Of a DNA stretch of 64,000 nt, positions 10,813 through 22,680 are shown in pieces; within the stretch, counting starts at the first letter, position 1, and each line of letters begins with the position of its first letter. The DNA is from Molossus alvarezi (taxonomy: Eukaryota > Chordata > Mammalia > Chiroptera > Molossidae), in contig CM073907.1 in the NCBI GenBank assembly GCA_037176705.1, positions 9,145,001 to 9,209,000 of the forward strand, in the 5' to 3' direction. The translations under genes were made by a program, and so were the position numbers. Below the pieces are notes generated by a model. The model was not told the DNA's origin and made no database searches. It saw only the letters and a list, made by a program, of their open reading frames with translations.

Positions 10813-13199
10813 GCTTACCTGGGTGGGCATCTTGGTTGACCTTAATGAATTGAAACCTCCGCAAGCTCAAGACATTTCTTTGAACAAATCATCGCAATCT
10901 AAGCCATCTCAACAAAAGCGTCTAACCAGAGCTTGCCTGGCCTTTGCATGAGCATTTTCTCCTCTGATCTCTGGCCTCTTAATTTTCTGGGGCGGAGGAG
11001 ACCACCCACCTGCATTGATGAAGCAAACATCTGTGCGCGGGAAGGAACGGAACGCATACTCATTCTGGAAATCACGACGACTTGAGTTAGAGTCATTGAG
11101 AAATGGCTGCTGGCAGATAGGGTAACACAATGATTATAGATGTAACCTTTGGGGAAGTACAGCCCGAAAGTCTTAACCTAGAAAGATAGATGCACCGGGT
11201 GAAAAAGAATAGTCACCAAAGACCCATTACACAATGAAAACGCATATAAGTAGTGGCTTGGAACACCATTCCAACAATGACAAATAGCTTGGTCAGAGAT
11301 CAAAAATTAAAGCATAAAATATTGATATTTTAAAATTGAGTTTTCATAAAAAAAAAAAAAAATTAAAAAATAACACTCAAAAGAACCATTTTCTCCCGTA
11401 TGTTTGGCAACCCTATTTTATTGTATATTCAGCTCTTCTTTATTCTGCCTTAGTCCTGGGCTTTTTTCATGCCCTGATTCCATTTGAAATCAATAAAGAA
11501 TATGTCTGGAATATTTTCACACTTGTGAAAAGTCTGAATCTTAACGCCAAATACTTAATCTGTTCATTACTGATTAATCACATTGTGTCATGAAGAAACA
11601 AGACTCGAAGATCCTAATGGACAGGTAAAGTCTTTTTAAATTTTCTTCAGGTCCTTGTGTGAAGTAGTTAATGATGATAGAAGAGATGCAGATAAATAAA
11701 AATAACAGAAGCACAGACAGAACTATTGATCCTTGGAATATATGGGCATCCTGCAAAGAGTTTAAAATATAATAAATAACCCTGTGCTCAGAAATACAAC
11801 TTGATGTGTAGTCCAGTAAAGGAGAGGAAAATACATATTTCTGGAACAAGACAGTGTGGGCCCTGCATTAGTGTCTAGAGTAAGCCCTGGGGAAGAAAAG
11901 GCGAATGTTGACTATTTCAGTCCAGAATGGAGTCTGGCAAGAAAGCAATCATGACACAGAATGTGTTAAGTGCTCGATTTCCATGTGCAAGATTGAAAAT
12001 CATTTCAATATTCCCAACTCCTTTATTCTCATGGTTTTCCTGTGAACCTGGGTTCATGATCATCTCTGCCCACACCTGGACACTTGGGAACATGGGGAGA
12101 TTATATAACAGTCAGGTGGGAGACTAGGCATGCAAGCTTGTTTCTCTACTCCCAGAACCAGGGGGTAGTGATTGTCCACAGTTTCCACCGGAGTGCACAG
12201 CCCATGGATAGTTCTAAATTCCTTCCAAAAGAAGACAAGGTCCAAGCAGAACTGCTTTTGCTCCTTCACCTCTCAGCCCACACCAAGTTGACAATTTCCA
12301 TTTAAAGGCTGGAAAAATATTTATGGAATTCCATAAATACCAATTCAAAGAAGCTGGAGGCCACGCCCGTCGGTCACGATTTCTGCACATCTCAGCGCAA
12401 CCTCTCATTACAAGGCTGAATTAAAGTTTACTAAAAAGGGAGGGGAGCGTTTAGTCTGCTAAGATGAAAATGATTTCTTTATTTTACTTTTTTTTTTGCT
12501 AGAAATACAAATACTCTTCTGATGATTAGAAGCTCCACTGAAAGGATTTTAAAATAAAATTTAAAGCCAATAAAGATTGTTTAGGGGTGAATATTCGCCT
12601 TATCCAAAGACTTTTTCGTCTACGAAAGGGCTCCCTGCAGAATTCTTCTAAATGGTGAACTCCCCTGGTGCATTTAAATGGTGTTTACAGATCATTAACT
12701 ACTCACAAAAAGCCTGGTGCAGAAAAACCGCCAAAGTGTGAGAATCTCCATTGATTAACCAAAATTTAAGAGAAGGGTGCCCGAGAGGTGGAGCCCACTT
12801 TTGCCAGAAATGAATTTTCATAATGAATCTTGGAATCTCTCTGTGAATGCACAGTGTCTTCCCGGAAAACAAACGGACCCCACATTTTAATAACATTCTT
12901 TTGAATGCTGAACATTTGGGGTTTATAACGAAAATATCAAAATTTGTCAAACCGTTATCTGGATGTTGGTATTTAGGTGATTTTCAAGTTTTGTGTTTTT
13001 TGTTTTTAAATTCAGTGCATAACATTATTATTAGTATCTAAATGCACAAAATTTTGTCTACATTTCTACTTGAGTCCTTGGTTGTAAAAGTCAAATTCAT
13101 GGATATAATGCGCATACTTTTTTTTAAATGTTCCTGATATAAATCGGTAAAACACTTTTCAGAAAGATAATTCTGATCTATGTCCCCATCACCACATTG
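10813..13199. other. unique non-coding DNA
   Basis: No gene recognised. Contents include an A-rich tract near 11348-11370, a perfect 22-bp palindrome at 12318-12339, and an AT-rich low-repeat stretch at 12420-12960. The open frames listed on both strands overlap one another and have no family signature. Confidence 0.45.
12318..12339. repeat. perfect 22-bp palindrome
   Basis: The half-site 'tatttatggaa' is followed directly by its exact reverse complement with no spacer, centred on an EcoRI-type GAATTC. Each arm contains an A/T-rich TATTTATGG/CCATAAATA core resembling MEF2- or CArG-like sites. This could be a dimer-binding site or chance; the palindrome itself is certain. Confidence 0.9.
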
Positions 13200-13720
13200 G
13201 CCTGTTTACTTACAGAATCTTCACCGGAAATAAGCATTAACATTTTGAAAATGGTTCCTAATATTTTAGTTGAAAATAGTACCTTTTTAAAAATCCTTTT
13301 GCTTATAAGTAAAATTGAACACATTTGTTATTTTAATTAGTGATTCATATTTCCTCCTGGAAACTAAATGTTTTTGCCCTTGGTAGCATTTTCCTGTTGA
13401 ATCTCTATGCTTTTCTTATTGATTTGTATTAACTCTTCACATATTAAGGATAAAACTTTTCCTTTCATATCAGTTACAATTTTTTTTTTCTAGTTAGGGT
13501 TTTGGTTTTTGTTTTGTTTTCCAGTTAGGGGTTTGAACTTCAGTTTTGTTTGTGGAATATTTAACATGTACGTCTGATTTTTTTCCCCCCACCAATTTTG
13601 ACTTACAAAATCCCTTCTCCAGAAATTACATGAAAAACTAATTTATGTTTTCTTCTACTGCTTTCATTGTGTGTGTGTGTGCTTAATGTTTTACCAGCTG
13701 GATGAATAGGACTACTCTCC
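13200..13720 (-). mobile_element. ancient L1 (L1M type) 3' fragment
   Basis: On the plus strand 'gttgaaaatagtacc', 'cttttcttattgatttgta', 'cttcacatattaaggataaa' and 'acaaaatcccttctccag' follow the order of reversed L1M 3' sequence (the well-known 'ttcttattgatttgtaggagttctt' block). It is much diverged and lacks TSDs. A short (GT)n lies at 13668-13681. Boundaries are approximate. Confidence 0.65.
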
Positions 13721-13929
13721 TAATCTCTCTAAGACTGTGTGGAAATTATAACTATTTTACAGAGGTTTAGGCATCCGATGGTACATTTTTTAGCTCTCTG
13801 TCCTAATACGTTGATAAAAATGAAAGTCCAATAACATTATTATAGCTGACAGAATTGATATGCCCACAAATGTCAACATATCGTGACCAAACAAAGCAAA
13901 CACAAATGCATCTTGCATAGCTTTAAAAT
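13721..13929. other. unique non-coding DNA
   Basis: Short AT-rich spacer between the ancient L1 fragment and the younger L1 tail. No feature seen. Confidence 0.4.
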
Positions 13930-13939
13930 AGGCAGAAGT

Positions 13940-14102
13940 GAGGGAAGAGATAAACCACAGAACTTACATGCATGTATCCATGACCAATGAACATAGACAA
14001 CAAAGCTGGGGATGGGGTGGGGGAGAAGGGGAGGAAGGTGTCAGTGGGGGGAAAATGAGAAACATCTGTAACAAAAACAAATTAATAAATAAAAAAAAAA
14101 AC
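13940..14102 (+). mobile_element. short L1 3' end insertion
   Basis: 'gataaaccacagaacttac', 'tgaccaatgaacatagac' and a G-rich stretch ending in A-rich sequence correspond to the last 150 bases of the L1 at 26948-27693. A 10-bp repeat, 'aggcagaagt', flanks it (13930-13939 and 14103-14112). It is a severely 5'-truncated retrotransposition product, and the adjacent SINE starts right after the second TSD copy. Confidence 0.88.
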
Positions 14103-14114
14103 AGGCAGAAGTCA

Positions 14115-14281
14115 GCCTGGCCAATGTGGCTCAGTGGTTAAGTATTGGCCCACGCATCAAGAAGTTGCCAGTTCGATTCCCGTTCAGGGCGCATGTCTAG
14201 GTTGTGGGCCCGATCCCCAGCGGGGGCATGCATTGATGTTGTCTCTCATCGATGTTTCTGTCTCTCTCTCCCTCTCCTTTG
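14115..14281 (+). mobile_element. VES SINE, 3'-truncated
   Basis: Contains the tRNA head with A box 'gtggctcagtggttaag' and B box 'agttcgattcccg', then 'gggcgcatgtctaggttg'. A short internal deletion follows 'gggggcatgc', and the element stops in the CT-rich region with no A-rich tail. Loss of the tail suggests a deletion after insertion. It directly abuts the TSD of the L1 tail on its left. Confidence 0.9.
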
Positions 14282-15893
14282 CTTTGGCCAAATGTGAAAT
14301 AACTACATTTTCAACATACATCTTTGAATCACACTTCATGACTTTTTTAGCTTTTTGTTTTCTTTTTGTGTTGCTTTTTCTCCTCCAAAACCTTCTCCAA
14401 ATCATGTGCAGTAAGAGCCAAATGTGTCCCCGAGAACAATGGAATCCCCTTAACTCTTCTCCCTGTGATCTTGGGAATGGAGAAGAAAACTAATGCCCAC
14501 CATTCCCACCCCCGCCTCACTGCCCAGTTTAATACGTCTTGGCCTGTCTTCTGATATCCCCAGCTCCTATATGAATCATTTTCAGCTCCGAGTTCTGATC
14601 ATTATATACAAGGTCACTTTTTAATTAGAACAATATAGTAAAACATATGCTCGGAAGATAAATGAGGGACAAAGCTAGCTGAGCTGCCGTGAACCCTTTT
14701 ATTGGAAAGCCCTTAAAAATAATAAGCATCATGTATAGTCCAGGGGCCTCCGCGGCATATTTCAGCCCCGCAAAGTGCCTGCCACCATGAATGAGCGCCC
14801 TGTTAGAGTGAGCAGTCATTTGGCAGCCTAGGTTATTTTATTGGACACATCACTTTAAACGAAGTCTCCACCATCTGTTCCGCCCTCTAATTACAGATGC
14901 AAAAAGAACATCAGTCACAATCGCATCATAAAAAAGTAAGATATAAGTGATTTAAATGCATGTGGATCTTCCTTATTCAATGCAGCATGCAGCTGTTAAG
15001 TTGTTTTCATGTTTCAAACACAAATGAGGGTAGAAATCGCTCTTCTCTGGTGGAGTGAAGTCCCCGATACGGGGCGGTTTTGGGGTGCGAATAAAGGCAG
15101 CAACTTACACCACATGAGCGGCAAGGCCACTTGTAATGCACTCTGTGATTGGTTACCATGTACACAGGGCTGCGTGTTTATGTTAAAACCCCATTTCCAG
15201 CTGGTTCTTTATGAAGCTTCCACATTTCAGTGACAGCTCAAATATGTGGACTTTCGTGAGAGCCAAACAGTGCAGATAAGTTGTGTGACAACAAAGAACT
15301 CTTCTTCAGAACAAGACACGCACCCTCATTGCCCCAGTATCAAAGAGGCAATTCTTGGCATAAGCTCATATGTATCTTATAAAAATTTGTTCTGATTTCC
15401 CAAGACTAACTTTTTGGTATTAGAAGCAGAAGGATGAAGCTCCTTTCTTTCCCCTAAAGTCTCAAAAATACTTTCCAAACTTCCTCATGGGTTTACAAGC
15501 TAATGATGACTCATTTTGGAGAGGATGTCTTAATGGGGAGCTTCAAGGTGAACTGAATCCCTCACCGAGAATCAGGGAAACTTCCCCTGCTATTTAGGAC
15601 TGACAGTCACAGTGTACCCAGAATACAATTTTGCTTCTTAAAGAAGAAGTTTTGTTAAATTCATTCCAGGTATACTCAGTGTGTTTTCAAACAAGGAGTT
15701 AGATAGTCAAATGAAATTTCAATGAAGTAAAATATTTACTTCTTAGGGCTAACGACTGGGGATGGTGCTAAAAAGGAATTAATTAGTGAAGAGTGCAAAC
15801 TAATAGCTTAAAAAGCAATGCAGATTATTTAAAATTTTATGCGCTAACTCTGCAGGGATAAGGAGACAATGCCCTGCAAAATTCTCCCTTCAG
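14282..15893. other. unique non-coding DNA, possibly conserved
   Basis: No gene found. 14570-14970 has few repeats and contains 'tttttaattag' and 'ctctaattacagatgc', typical of conserved non-coding sequence near developmental genes. 15000-15240 has a 74-codon open frame (15009-15233) with no family signature. Confidence 0.45.
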
Positions 15894-15911
15894 CTTCTCC
15901 ATGGTCTTTCT

Positions 15912-16092
15912 TTTTTAATTGAGTTTAGAGAGAGAGAGACGGAAGGGGATCAAGAGAGAGACACGTCAATTTGTTACCCCACTTATTAAGTCATTGGTTG
16001 ATTCTTATACCTGTCCTGACTGAGGATCGAACGCACAACCTTTGCTTATTGGGACAACACTCTAACCAAATGAACTACCCGACCAGAGCCAA
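15912..16092 (-). mobile_element. older-type bat tRNA SINE
   Basis: The reverse strand gives 'gctctggtcgggtagttca', a B-box-like region, 'aatcaaccaatgactt' and a GA/CT-rich tail. This middle module differs from the 'cccaggttg' module of the common VES copies. An 18-bp TSD with two mismatches ('cttctccatggtctttct' at 15894-15911; 16093-16110) marks an old insertion. Sister copies are at 34450-34698 and 44320-44498. Confidence 0.88.
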
Positions 16093-16272
16093 CTTCTCTG
16101 TGGTCTTTCTGAGAATAATTTATACTTCACCTAGTCATTTCTCATAACCAGGTGTCGTAATGGTGTTTGTTAAGTTGCTTAAAAATCCATCCTCCCCAAC
16201 AAATTTACATTTTTAATTTCCCTAGCAACTATTTTATTTTATTTTTCATAGATTAATCGGAGAGAAACAATA

Positions 16273-16646
16273 CAGGGTGCTTGAAAAAACAGGTACACAA
16301 TTTGAATGATTATAAAGCCAGTGTTTATTAACATACAGTTCATTTTCAAAATTTAAAAGGACCTACAGAATAAATGATTTTTTGTCAATGCCCGTTTTCA
16401 GAATGATGGCCATTCTTCTGGTCCAGGCCCGCTGATAACATGAAGCAAAGAATCACAAACATCAATAATCATTTCATTCAGTATTTGTGCACTTTCTCTT
16501 TCAACAGCTGCCCTCAGTCCATTGCCTGTTGTCAGTTTTATACCGTTAACTTTCTTTTTAGGTGTCCCCATTATTTTAAATCAGTTAAACCTGAAAAGTG
16601 AGTCATCAGCTTTTAAAGTGTGTATACTTTTTGGGGAGACACCCTA
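16273..16646 (-). mobile_element. mariner-like DNA transposon, internally deleted
   Basis: A 374-bp element flanked by TA dinucleotides (16271-16272, 16647-16648). Its ends are imperfect inverted repeats of about 30 bp: 'cagggtgcttgaaaaaacag' at the left and, reversed, 'tagggtgtctccccaaaaag' at the right. On the minus strand a short frame starts 'MGTPKKKVNG' and continues 'LRAAVERESAQILNE' with the feel of a transposase relic, so this is probably a non-autonomous deletion derivative. Assignment to Tc1/mariner rests on the TA target and the TIR form. Confidence 0.75.
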
Positions 16647-16986
16647 TAGTTAGAGTAGTCCAGACATCAACATGGCAATGACTGTATTCAAAATGTGTGA
16701 ATTTAGAAGGTTGTATATTGGATATGTATGCATTATAACTAATATATAAGCTTATAAATGTAGACCATGTTATTTATGGACATATGTATTTGTGTACACC
16801 CAACAGAGATGATATTCAGCAAAACATGATGATTGACCCAGATTTTACATATAGCAATGCTTCCCATTGATCAGAACCTGTGCTGATCATTAAATATTTT
16901 GCACTTTACTTCTACACACCATCTACAAAGAATTAAAGAATAATGCTAATCAAGATTGCCCTTGAGTGGTTAAGTCAGAAGAAAGT
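16647..16986. other. unique non-coding DNA
   Basis: AT-rich spacer with a small imperfect hairpin around 16869-16890 ('tgatcag'/'ctgatca'). No gene. Confidence 0.4.
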
Positions 16987-16996
16987 AATCCTCTTT

Positions 16997-17249
16997 GTCC
17001 TGACTGGTTTGGCTCAGTGGTTAGAGTATCAGCCTGTGAACCAAAGAGTCTTGGGTTCGATTCTGGTCAAGGGCACGTATCTTGGTTGCGGGTTGGTCCC
17101 TGGCCCCAGTTTGGGTTGTGCGGGAGGCAACCAATTGATGTGTCTCTCTCACAACAATGTTTCTCTCTCACTCTCTCCCCCTCTCACTCTGTCTGAGAAT
17201 AAAAAATGGAAAAATATCCTCAGGTGAGGATTGTTTTAAAAAAGAAGCC
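16997..17249 (+). mobile_element. VES SINE, long form
   Basis: Complete long-form copy: head 'gtcctgactggtttggctca', B box 'gggttcgattctg', 'aagggcacgtatcttggttg', CT-rich region and the terminal 'tcctcaggtgaggatt' module before an A-rich end. A 10-bp TSD, 'aatcctcttt', lies at 16987-16996 and 17250-17259. Confidence 0.95.
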
Positions 17250-17259
17250 AATCCTCTTT

Positions 17260-18745
17260 AATGGTCTTTCCTAATTCTAAAATTCCTGTAGTGAGTGCTT
17301 ATAATTTTTAGAACAATCAGTTTTTAAAAGCCCAAACAGAAACATATTTGAGAGTTAAGGTACTCTACTCCATTTACAAACCTACAATTGAACTTGTGTT
17401 TTTATGAGACTCTTTTACATATGTATCAGTTTGTCTAGGCGTTGTTCCCGAGTTCTCTGAACTGCCCTATAAGACTGGATTACACATTGATTGAAATAAG
17501 AAATAACCTGCCAATTCATTATGTCAGTTAATTTGTGAGATAGCTTGAGCATCACCTTCATTAATAAGAATTCATTGCCATTTTTAAGGACACAGTAAGC
17601 ACACAATCAGAAATTCCCATCAAAATCATCTCAACAGTCCGTGATGTTTCAATGATTCTCTTGTCGAAGAAAATACTAAAGAACCTATTAATCCCCATCC
17701 TAATTAGCAGCAGTACAAGACAAGTAAGAAGACTGAATTAAAACATGAAGCATATTTAAGAATTTTAAACTTTATTCTGATATTTCCTCTATTTCTGATT
17801 TTTTTTAAATTAAAATACGTCATAAATGATGGAATAGGAAATGTTGCCTCTGACACTGATTTTAATTTTACTTCTTTGTAAACTTCCAAGTCTGCCCAGG
17901 AATTTTTAAACGATAGCTTAAAAATGGGGGCAGGGATCTCTAGAAAGTAAAAAGAGAAAATCTGTTAAATGTGATTTTTTTTTTTAACTCGGTTAACCTG
18001 CTATAGGGACATATCTTTTAAATTCAGATTATACATTGGATAAATCTGTACTCTGGAACATTAGGGTTGATCAAATATAAAAAATGAAAAATCCAGTGTT
18101 AGCAACCCAGATGCTCATAAATACATTTTAGAACATTCTTTTACTTACAATTTTTTTTTTTATGATAAGCAAAATATTTTACAAAAAAAAAAGAATGAAA
18201 TTTCAGGAAATTCAAACTGAAAGGGACATGTCCTTGATCTACAGTCAAACACTTTATATTATTTTTACTTCAGAAGAACTAAAAAAAGTCAAATCAATAT
18301 TTCTGAACATACAACTTTCTGGACAAAAATGTCTCAATAGCGTTATTCAAACAATCAGTTCTTTTTATTTAAATATGGGTCATTTGCTCTTGGAAAGGAG
18401 AAATGAATTATAAGCAAAATATGTTTTACCTGAACTTTGTTTTTCAATTAAATCACAACCAACATTTCTTTTTCTGCATAGTTTTTAATTGCATTTAATT
18501 TAAATTCAGTTTCAGTTCAGACATTTCAGAGCTATTACTTGCTAGCAAACTTTAAAATGAACTTAAAAACAAATATAAAGTATAATAGAATCTTCACTTT
18601 GGGAAGATTAACTGAGACTAGTATTATAAATCTTCTACCAAGACCCCACAACCAACTGTAATATTGATGTTAGGATTGAAACCATGGTTGTCATTTTGGT
18701 CAGTAGGATCCATTGTCATTTAGTGATGTTTGAACACAAATGATG
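17260..18745. other. unique non-coding DNA, very AT-rich
   Basis: No gene or clear repeat. Several A and T homopolymer runs (17973, 18151, 18183). Small open frames reflect AT-rich composition only. Confidence 0.45.
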
Positions 18746-18856
18746 ATAATGATGATGAAGGTGATGATGCTGAAGAAGAAGGAAGAGGAGGAGGTGGAGA
18801 AGGAGGAGGAGGAATAGAAGGAAGAAGATGAAAAGGAGAAGGAAGAAGGAGAAAAT
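18746..18856 (+). repeat. polypurine (GAT/GAA/GGA)n tract
   Basis: About 110 bp, starting as GAT-rich and turning into nearly pure purine GAA/GGA/GGAA units on the plus strand. Mirror-like polypurine tracts can adopt triplex (H-DNA) structure. It translates as poly-acidic nonsense and is not a gene. Confidence 0.9.
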
Positions 18857-18867
18857 TTAACACATAA

Positions 18868-18960
18868 AATTACCATGTGCAGGCTCTGTTCTAATTTTCT
18901 ATGTCATTTAATCCTCTCAACATCCCTGTGAGGTAGTCATGGACATATTGGAAAGGACAC
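18868..18960 (-). mobile_element. MIR SINE fragment
   Basis: 'accatgtgcaggctctgttct', 'atgtcatttaatcctctcaac' and 'ccctgtgaggtag' are the reversed core and 3' half of MIR. Ancient and diverged, no TSD. Confidence 0.8.
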
Positions 18961-19213
18961 AGTCCCAAGATGAGACACTCTAGGGAACAAACAACATTGG
19001 GGCTGTGAAAATCTTTAGCAAGTCACATCAGTTCACCTGTCCCTGCCCTGATCCCATCTCTCGTAGCATTTCTAATTGATTAAATGGGAAATACCAAATC
19101 TCTTTTCTCATTCCTTTAAAGTTCATTCACAACCCCTATCTAAGTGGAATGGAGTCATCTCTCTCATTGGGCTTTCATAATTTTTTGGTACTCTATTAAA
19201 ATGTATACCTGAT

Positions 19214-19375
19214 TGACCTGGGCCTGTCTGCATCTCCATTTCCACATCTGTGAAATGGGATACTGACTCACCACCTCATGGGGTTATTGGCAGCATTAAA
19301 TGAGTCACTGACAATAAAATGCTCAGAATATGATCTGGCACATAAGAGACCATCAATAGCAACTAGTGTCAATAT
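19214..19375 (+). mobile_element. MIR SINE fragment
   Basis: 'gcatctccatttccacatct', 'gtgaaatgggatactgac', 'attaaatgagtcac' and 'gatctggcacataagagac' follow MIR consensus order on the plus strand. It lies 250 bp from a MIR in the opposite orientation. Confidence 0.85.
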
Positions 19376-19539
19376 TATTGTGATTACTGCCTACCTGCAT
19401 ATCTAACTTCCTGACCAGATTTATAAACTTCATACAATCTTGTGCATAATTCTAACAGCTTCGAGGAGACTGCATTGAGTATTTTATGTGTCCTCTCAAA
19501 TGAGAATAATGAAGTGTATAGTAAATGCTAATGGTGCAA

Positions 19540-19780
19540 TTAGTGTCCAGAGGGGAAGTATTCACTGGGCTCCAGAGAGGTCAAGGCAGGCCTGCTGAAG
19601 GATGTGAGTTGAAATGTGTGTGGGAATAAAAGGTATCTCATTCTGGTGGATCATGGCTGAGACACAAGTCATGGAGCAGAAGCAGAAGACAGGAGGTTGG
19701 AGCAGAGAATTACATTAAATAAGTGATGAAAAGGGGATTATTTCGGGGTTATTGAGATCATTTGGCATGAAGATCTCAAA
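19540..19780 (-). mobile_element. possible L2 fragment
   Basis: 'gagaggtcaaggcaggcct', 'ctgaaggatgtgagttgaa' and 'catggagcagaagcagaag' loosely follow the reversed L2 3' region, as at 7791-8490. Divergence is high. Confidence 0.4.
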
Positions 19781-22641
19781 GCCTCAACTAAATGGGGTAA
19801 CAGAAATCGGGTAGAGTCAGGATGTAGAAGCAAGAACAATTCAGTAGAAATGGATCAATGTTAGCACAGAGAAAAAAGGAGGAAAATTCAGAGGTATGGC
19901 TAATTTTTTTTTTTTTTAATTCGGGACAACAAAAGCAAGGATAATAATACAAATGGAGAAACTAAAGAGAAAGCAGAGCTCATGTAGCTAAGGAGAAAAC
20001 AGGAGTTGAGTTTGAGACATGTCAAGTCTAAGGTTCACAGGTTATCAAATTGGACATGCTCACTAAGCTATGATGATGTGAGTTTGACTCACTGGGGGGG
20101 GGGAAACAAAGCTAGAAAACTAGAAACAACACTTAACTCCTTGACTCAACTGATCTGCGTCCTAGTTGGCAGCCAGGTGCATATGGAATCACAGACCCTC
20201 AACAGAAGTTTCTTGGAGCCAACATTAATGAGAAGAGGGCAGAACCAATGTGACCATTCTTTGTCTGATCATGTTCCCATGGCCTTGGTTCTTCAGGGAC
20301 CCAGACTGCTGCTGTGCTTTGCACAGAGGGAGTTCTTCAGTCTTTGGGTCAAAAAACAAAATAATTATTGTATCTGCAGCAGTAATCTAGCTCTCAGGAC
20401 AAAGTGAGTGGGGAACAAAGGAAGGGCTTGCCAGCTCAACCCAGCTCTCAGCATACCCGCCAGAGTCACCGCATGGTCCACAACCTGGACTGGCAAACAT
20501 GCAAATGGATTGAAGTGTTCATTTTACCTAAAGGAAAGGTTTTATGGCACGCAAACAGAAAGAGATTTGTCAGAAAGTAAGACCTTCGACAAGCCAGAGC
20601 ACAAATGTTTATTTAAAAGAATTTTAAAACTCTGATCCAGGCCAGGAAAGCCAGGCCAGTTGCAGAATCCCATGAGGACATCAGCATGAGGAGGTCTCTG
20701 CTTGGTAAGTCATTTTTAATGGTGTGTTTACAAAACTCTTTGTCCTCGAGTGGAACCGAGAAAACTCCAAAGACATACCCAGTTCAAATTCCACGACACG
20801 GGCCTAAATTTAGAGTAGAGGAAATGTTCAGTCATGTATACACATCCAACTCACTGACCTTTCTAGATGTGATACCAACACCACGCTACACTGAGAGAAT
20901 ATTCTTCAGCGCTTAGTTCTTTTTAAACCAATGTCTTATCCCCCCTCCCCCCGCCCCGTGATTACTTAGAATGCAGCTCACTGTTAGAACACAGAGAGAG
21001 AAAGAAAAAAGTCATTCAAATATGTCCCTGTCAATGGAGATACCTTTAAACTTAGCCAGAGTTTTCCTCTGACATTCATGTCTCACACTACTCCTCAGCT
21101 TGGGCACCAGGGACCTGTAGGTCTCTGACCTGCCACACTCTTCTCTCTCTGCACATAAAACAGTCTTGGAGAGCTCTTTAGAGTCTAAATGTTGTAGGCT
21201 CTTGGAAGTCACTCAAGACAGAGAGGCCTGACTAAAGACCTATAGATGCTTATAACTGGGGATGGCTCAGACATTGTCTTCCAATGAGCCTCATGAGAAG
21301 GTGAAAAGACAGATCCAAGAGGCCACTACACAGATTTAGGATGACTTTCAGCCAGTGATACACTCCAGCCAACTGAACTTGGCCATCAGTCAACAGTTCC
21401 AAATGGGTTCTGAGACCTTTCCAATTCTTTCTTCCCTACCACAGAAAGAAATAATAATAACGTTTTTTTAAAAGTTTACCTACGCTAATGCCCAGTCAGG
21501 AACTAATGATAACAACCACCAAGTGTAACAGACCACACAGCTGCTGGGTGGGTCCCTGCCTCCAAGCACCTGGAATTCTGGAATTCTTGCATTCAGTGCT
21601 GCTTTTCCAGTCTGATTACCAAAATGTGACCAGCAAAGCATTTTACTGCCTGGCCTTGTGATAATCAGCAAGATATCAAGGTGGTTTTTTAAAAAAAAAT
21701 CTTTTAAATCGTATCATTGTACATGGTTTTTAGTCCCTTCTTCCCGCATTTGTTTGTCCCCTCGAGGGGCAAAGGATCTCAGGAAAATGAAAGAAACCAC
21801 TGTGACCGAGCTGGAATGCGTGAAAACCATACCACCTCCTCAAAGAGGTCCGGGAACAGCCCACAGCTCTGTGTCCCTCCCTGGGTTGCTCCCCTTCCCT
21901 CCAGCCACATGGCCACTCTGCGCCCACACGGCTGCGCCAACCCATTGCTCCCCAGGCCAAAGGGAAGACCGTTCTCTCTCCTGGGGCCGTGACGTGACAC
22001 CTGGAAGGAAATGTTGTCTTGGGGGAAATAGCAAAATTGTGTGACTACATTAAAGTCAACAGTATTTATCTTCACCTCTTGTCCTGCGGGCTCACAAAAG
22101 GGTGCCCCTGTTCGCCCCCCCCCCCCCGGCACAGCTGCAATGGAGGACTAATACTTTCAAGTGTCAGACCCTTTGTGCTTGACTACTACTTTATGAGGGT
22201 GATGTCAAGCCTGGCAGTCAATGAAGTCTTTGTTCTAGGTGTTCGGGCAGGACTGTGGAAGAACTGCCCTCTCTTATACCCCGGGTCCATCCATCTTCTC
22301 CCGGCCCTGTTTCTCAACTTTTCTGTCTCTGGAGCCGACAGAGAGAGGATCCCTCCTGGCTTAATGTACTGGAAAATTGCCCTGCATGTTTATGAGGGGG
22401 TCCCTTCCAAATGAAAGAGAAAGGGAAAGGGGGGGGGGAAACCAGGGAAGAAGAGTCGTTTTTCCCACTGAACTCGTTGGCCTCACGCTTGTGGGTCTGA
22501 CCCTGATTAAGAAAAACTCAAAGCCCTTCTAGGAGGTTTATTGTCAGGTCTGGCAGAACGCACTTCCGATTGAATTTTTTTTATTATTTATAATCGCAAA
22601 GTGGATTTGAACAGCCCTCAGCACCTATCTCACCCCCAGCT
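19781..22641. other. unique non-coding DNA
   Basis: No gene recognised. A T run lies near 19904-19918, a G10 run at 20094-20103 and a C14 run at 22114-22127. Open frames at 20006-20407 (133 codons), 21658-22044 and 22019-22414 overlap opposing-strand frames and show no domain. 21720-22340 is somewhat GC-rich but not a CpG island. Confidence 0.4.
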
Positions 22642-22680
22642 CCACACACACACACACACACACGCGCGCGCACACACACG
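22642..22680 (+). repeat. (CA)n(CG)n microsatellite
   Basis: Alternating purine-pyrimidine run of CA units with a CGCGCG interruption. It has Z-DNA-forming potential and is probably length-variable. Confidence 0.95.
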
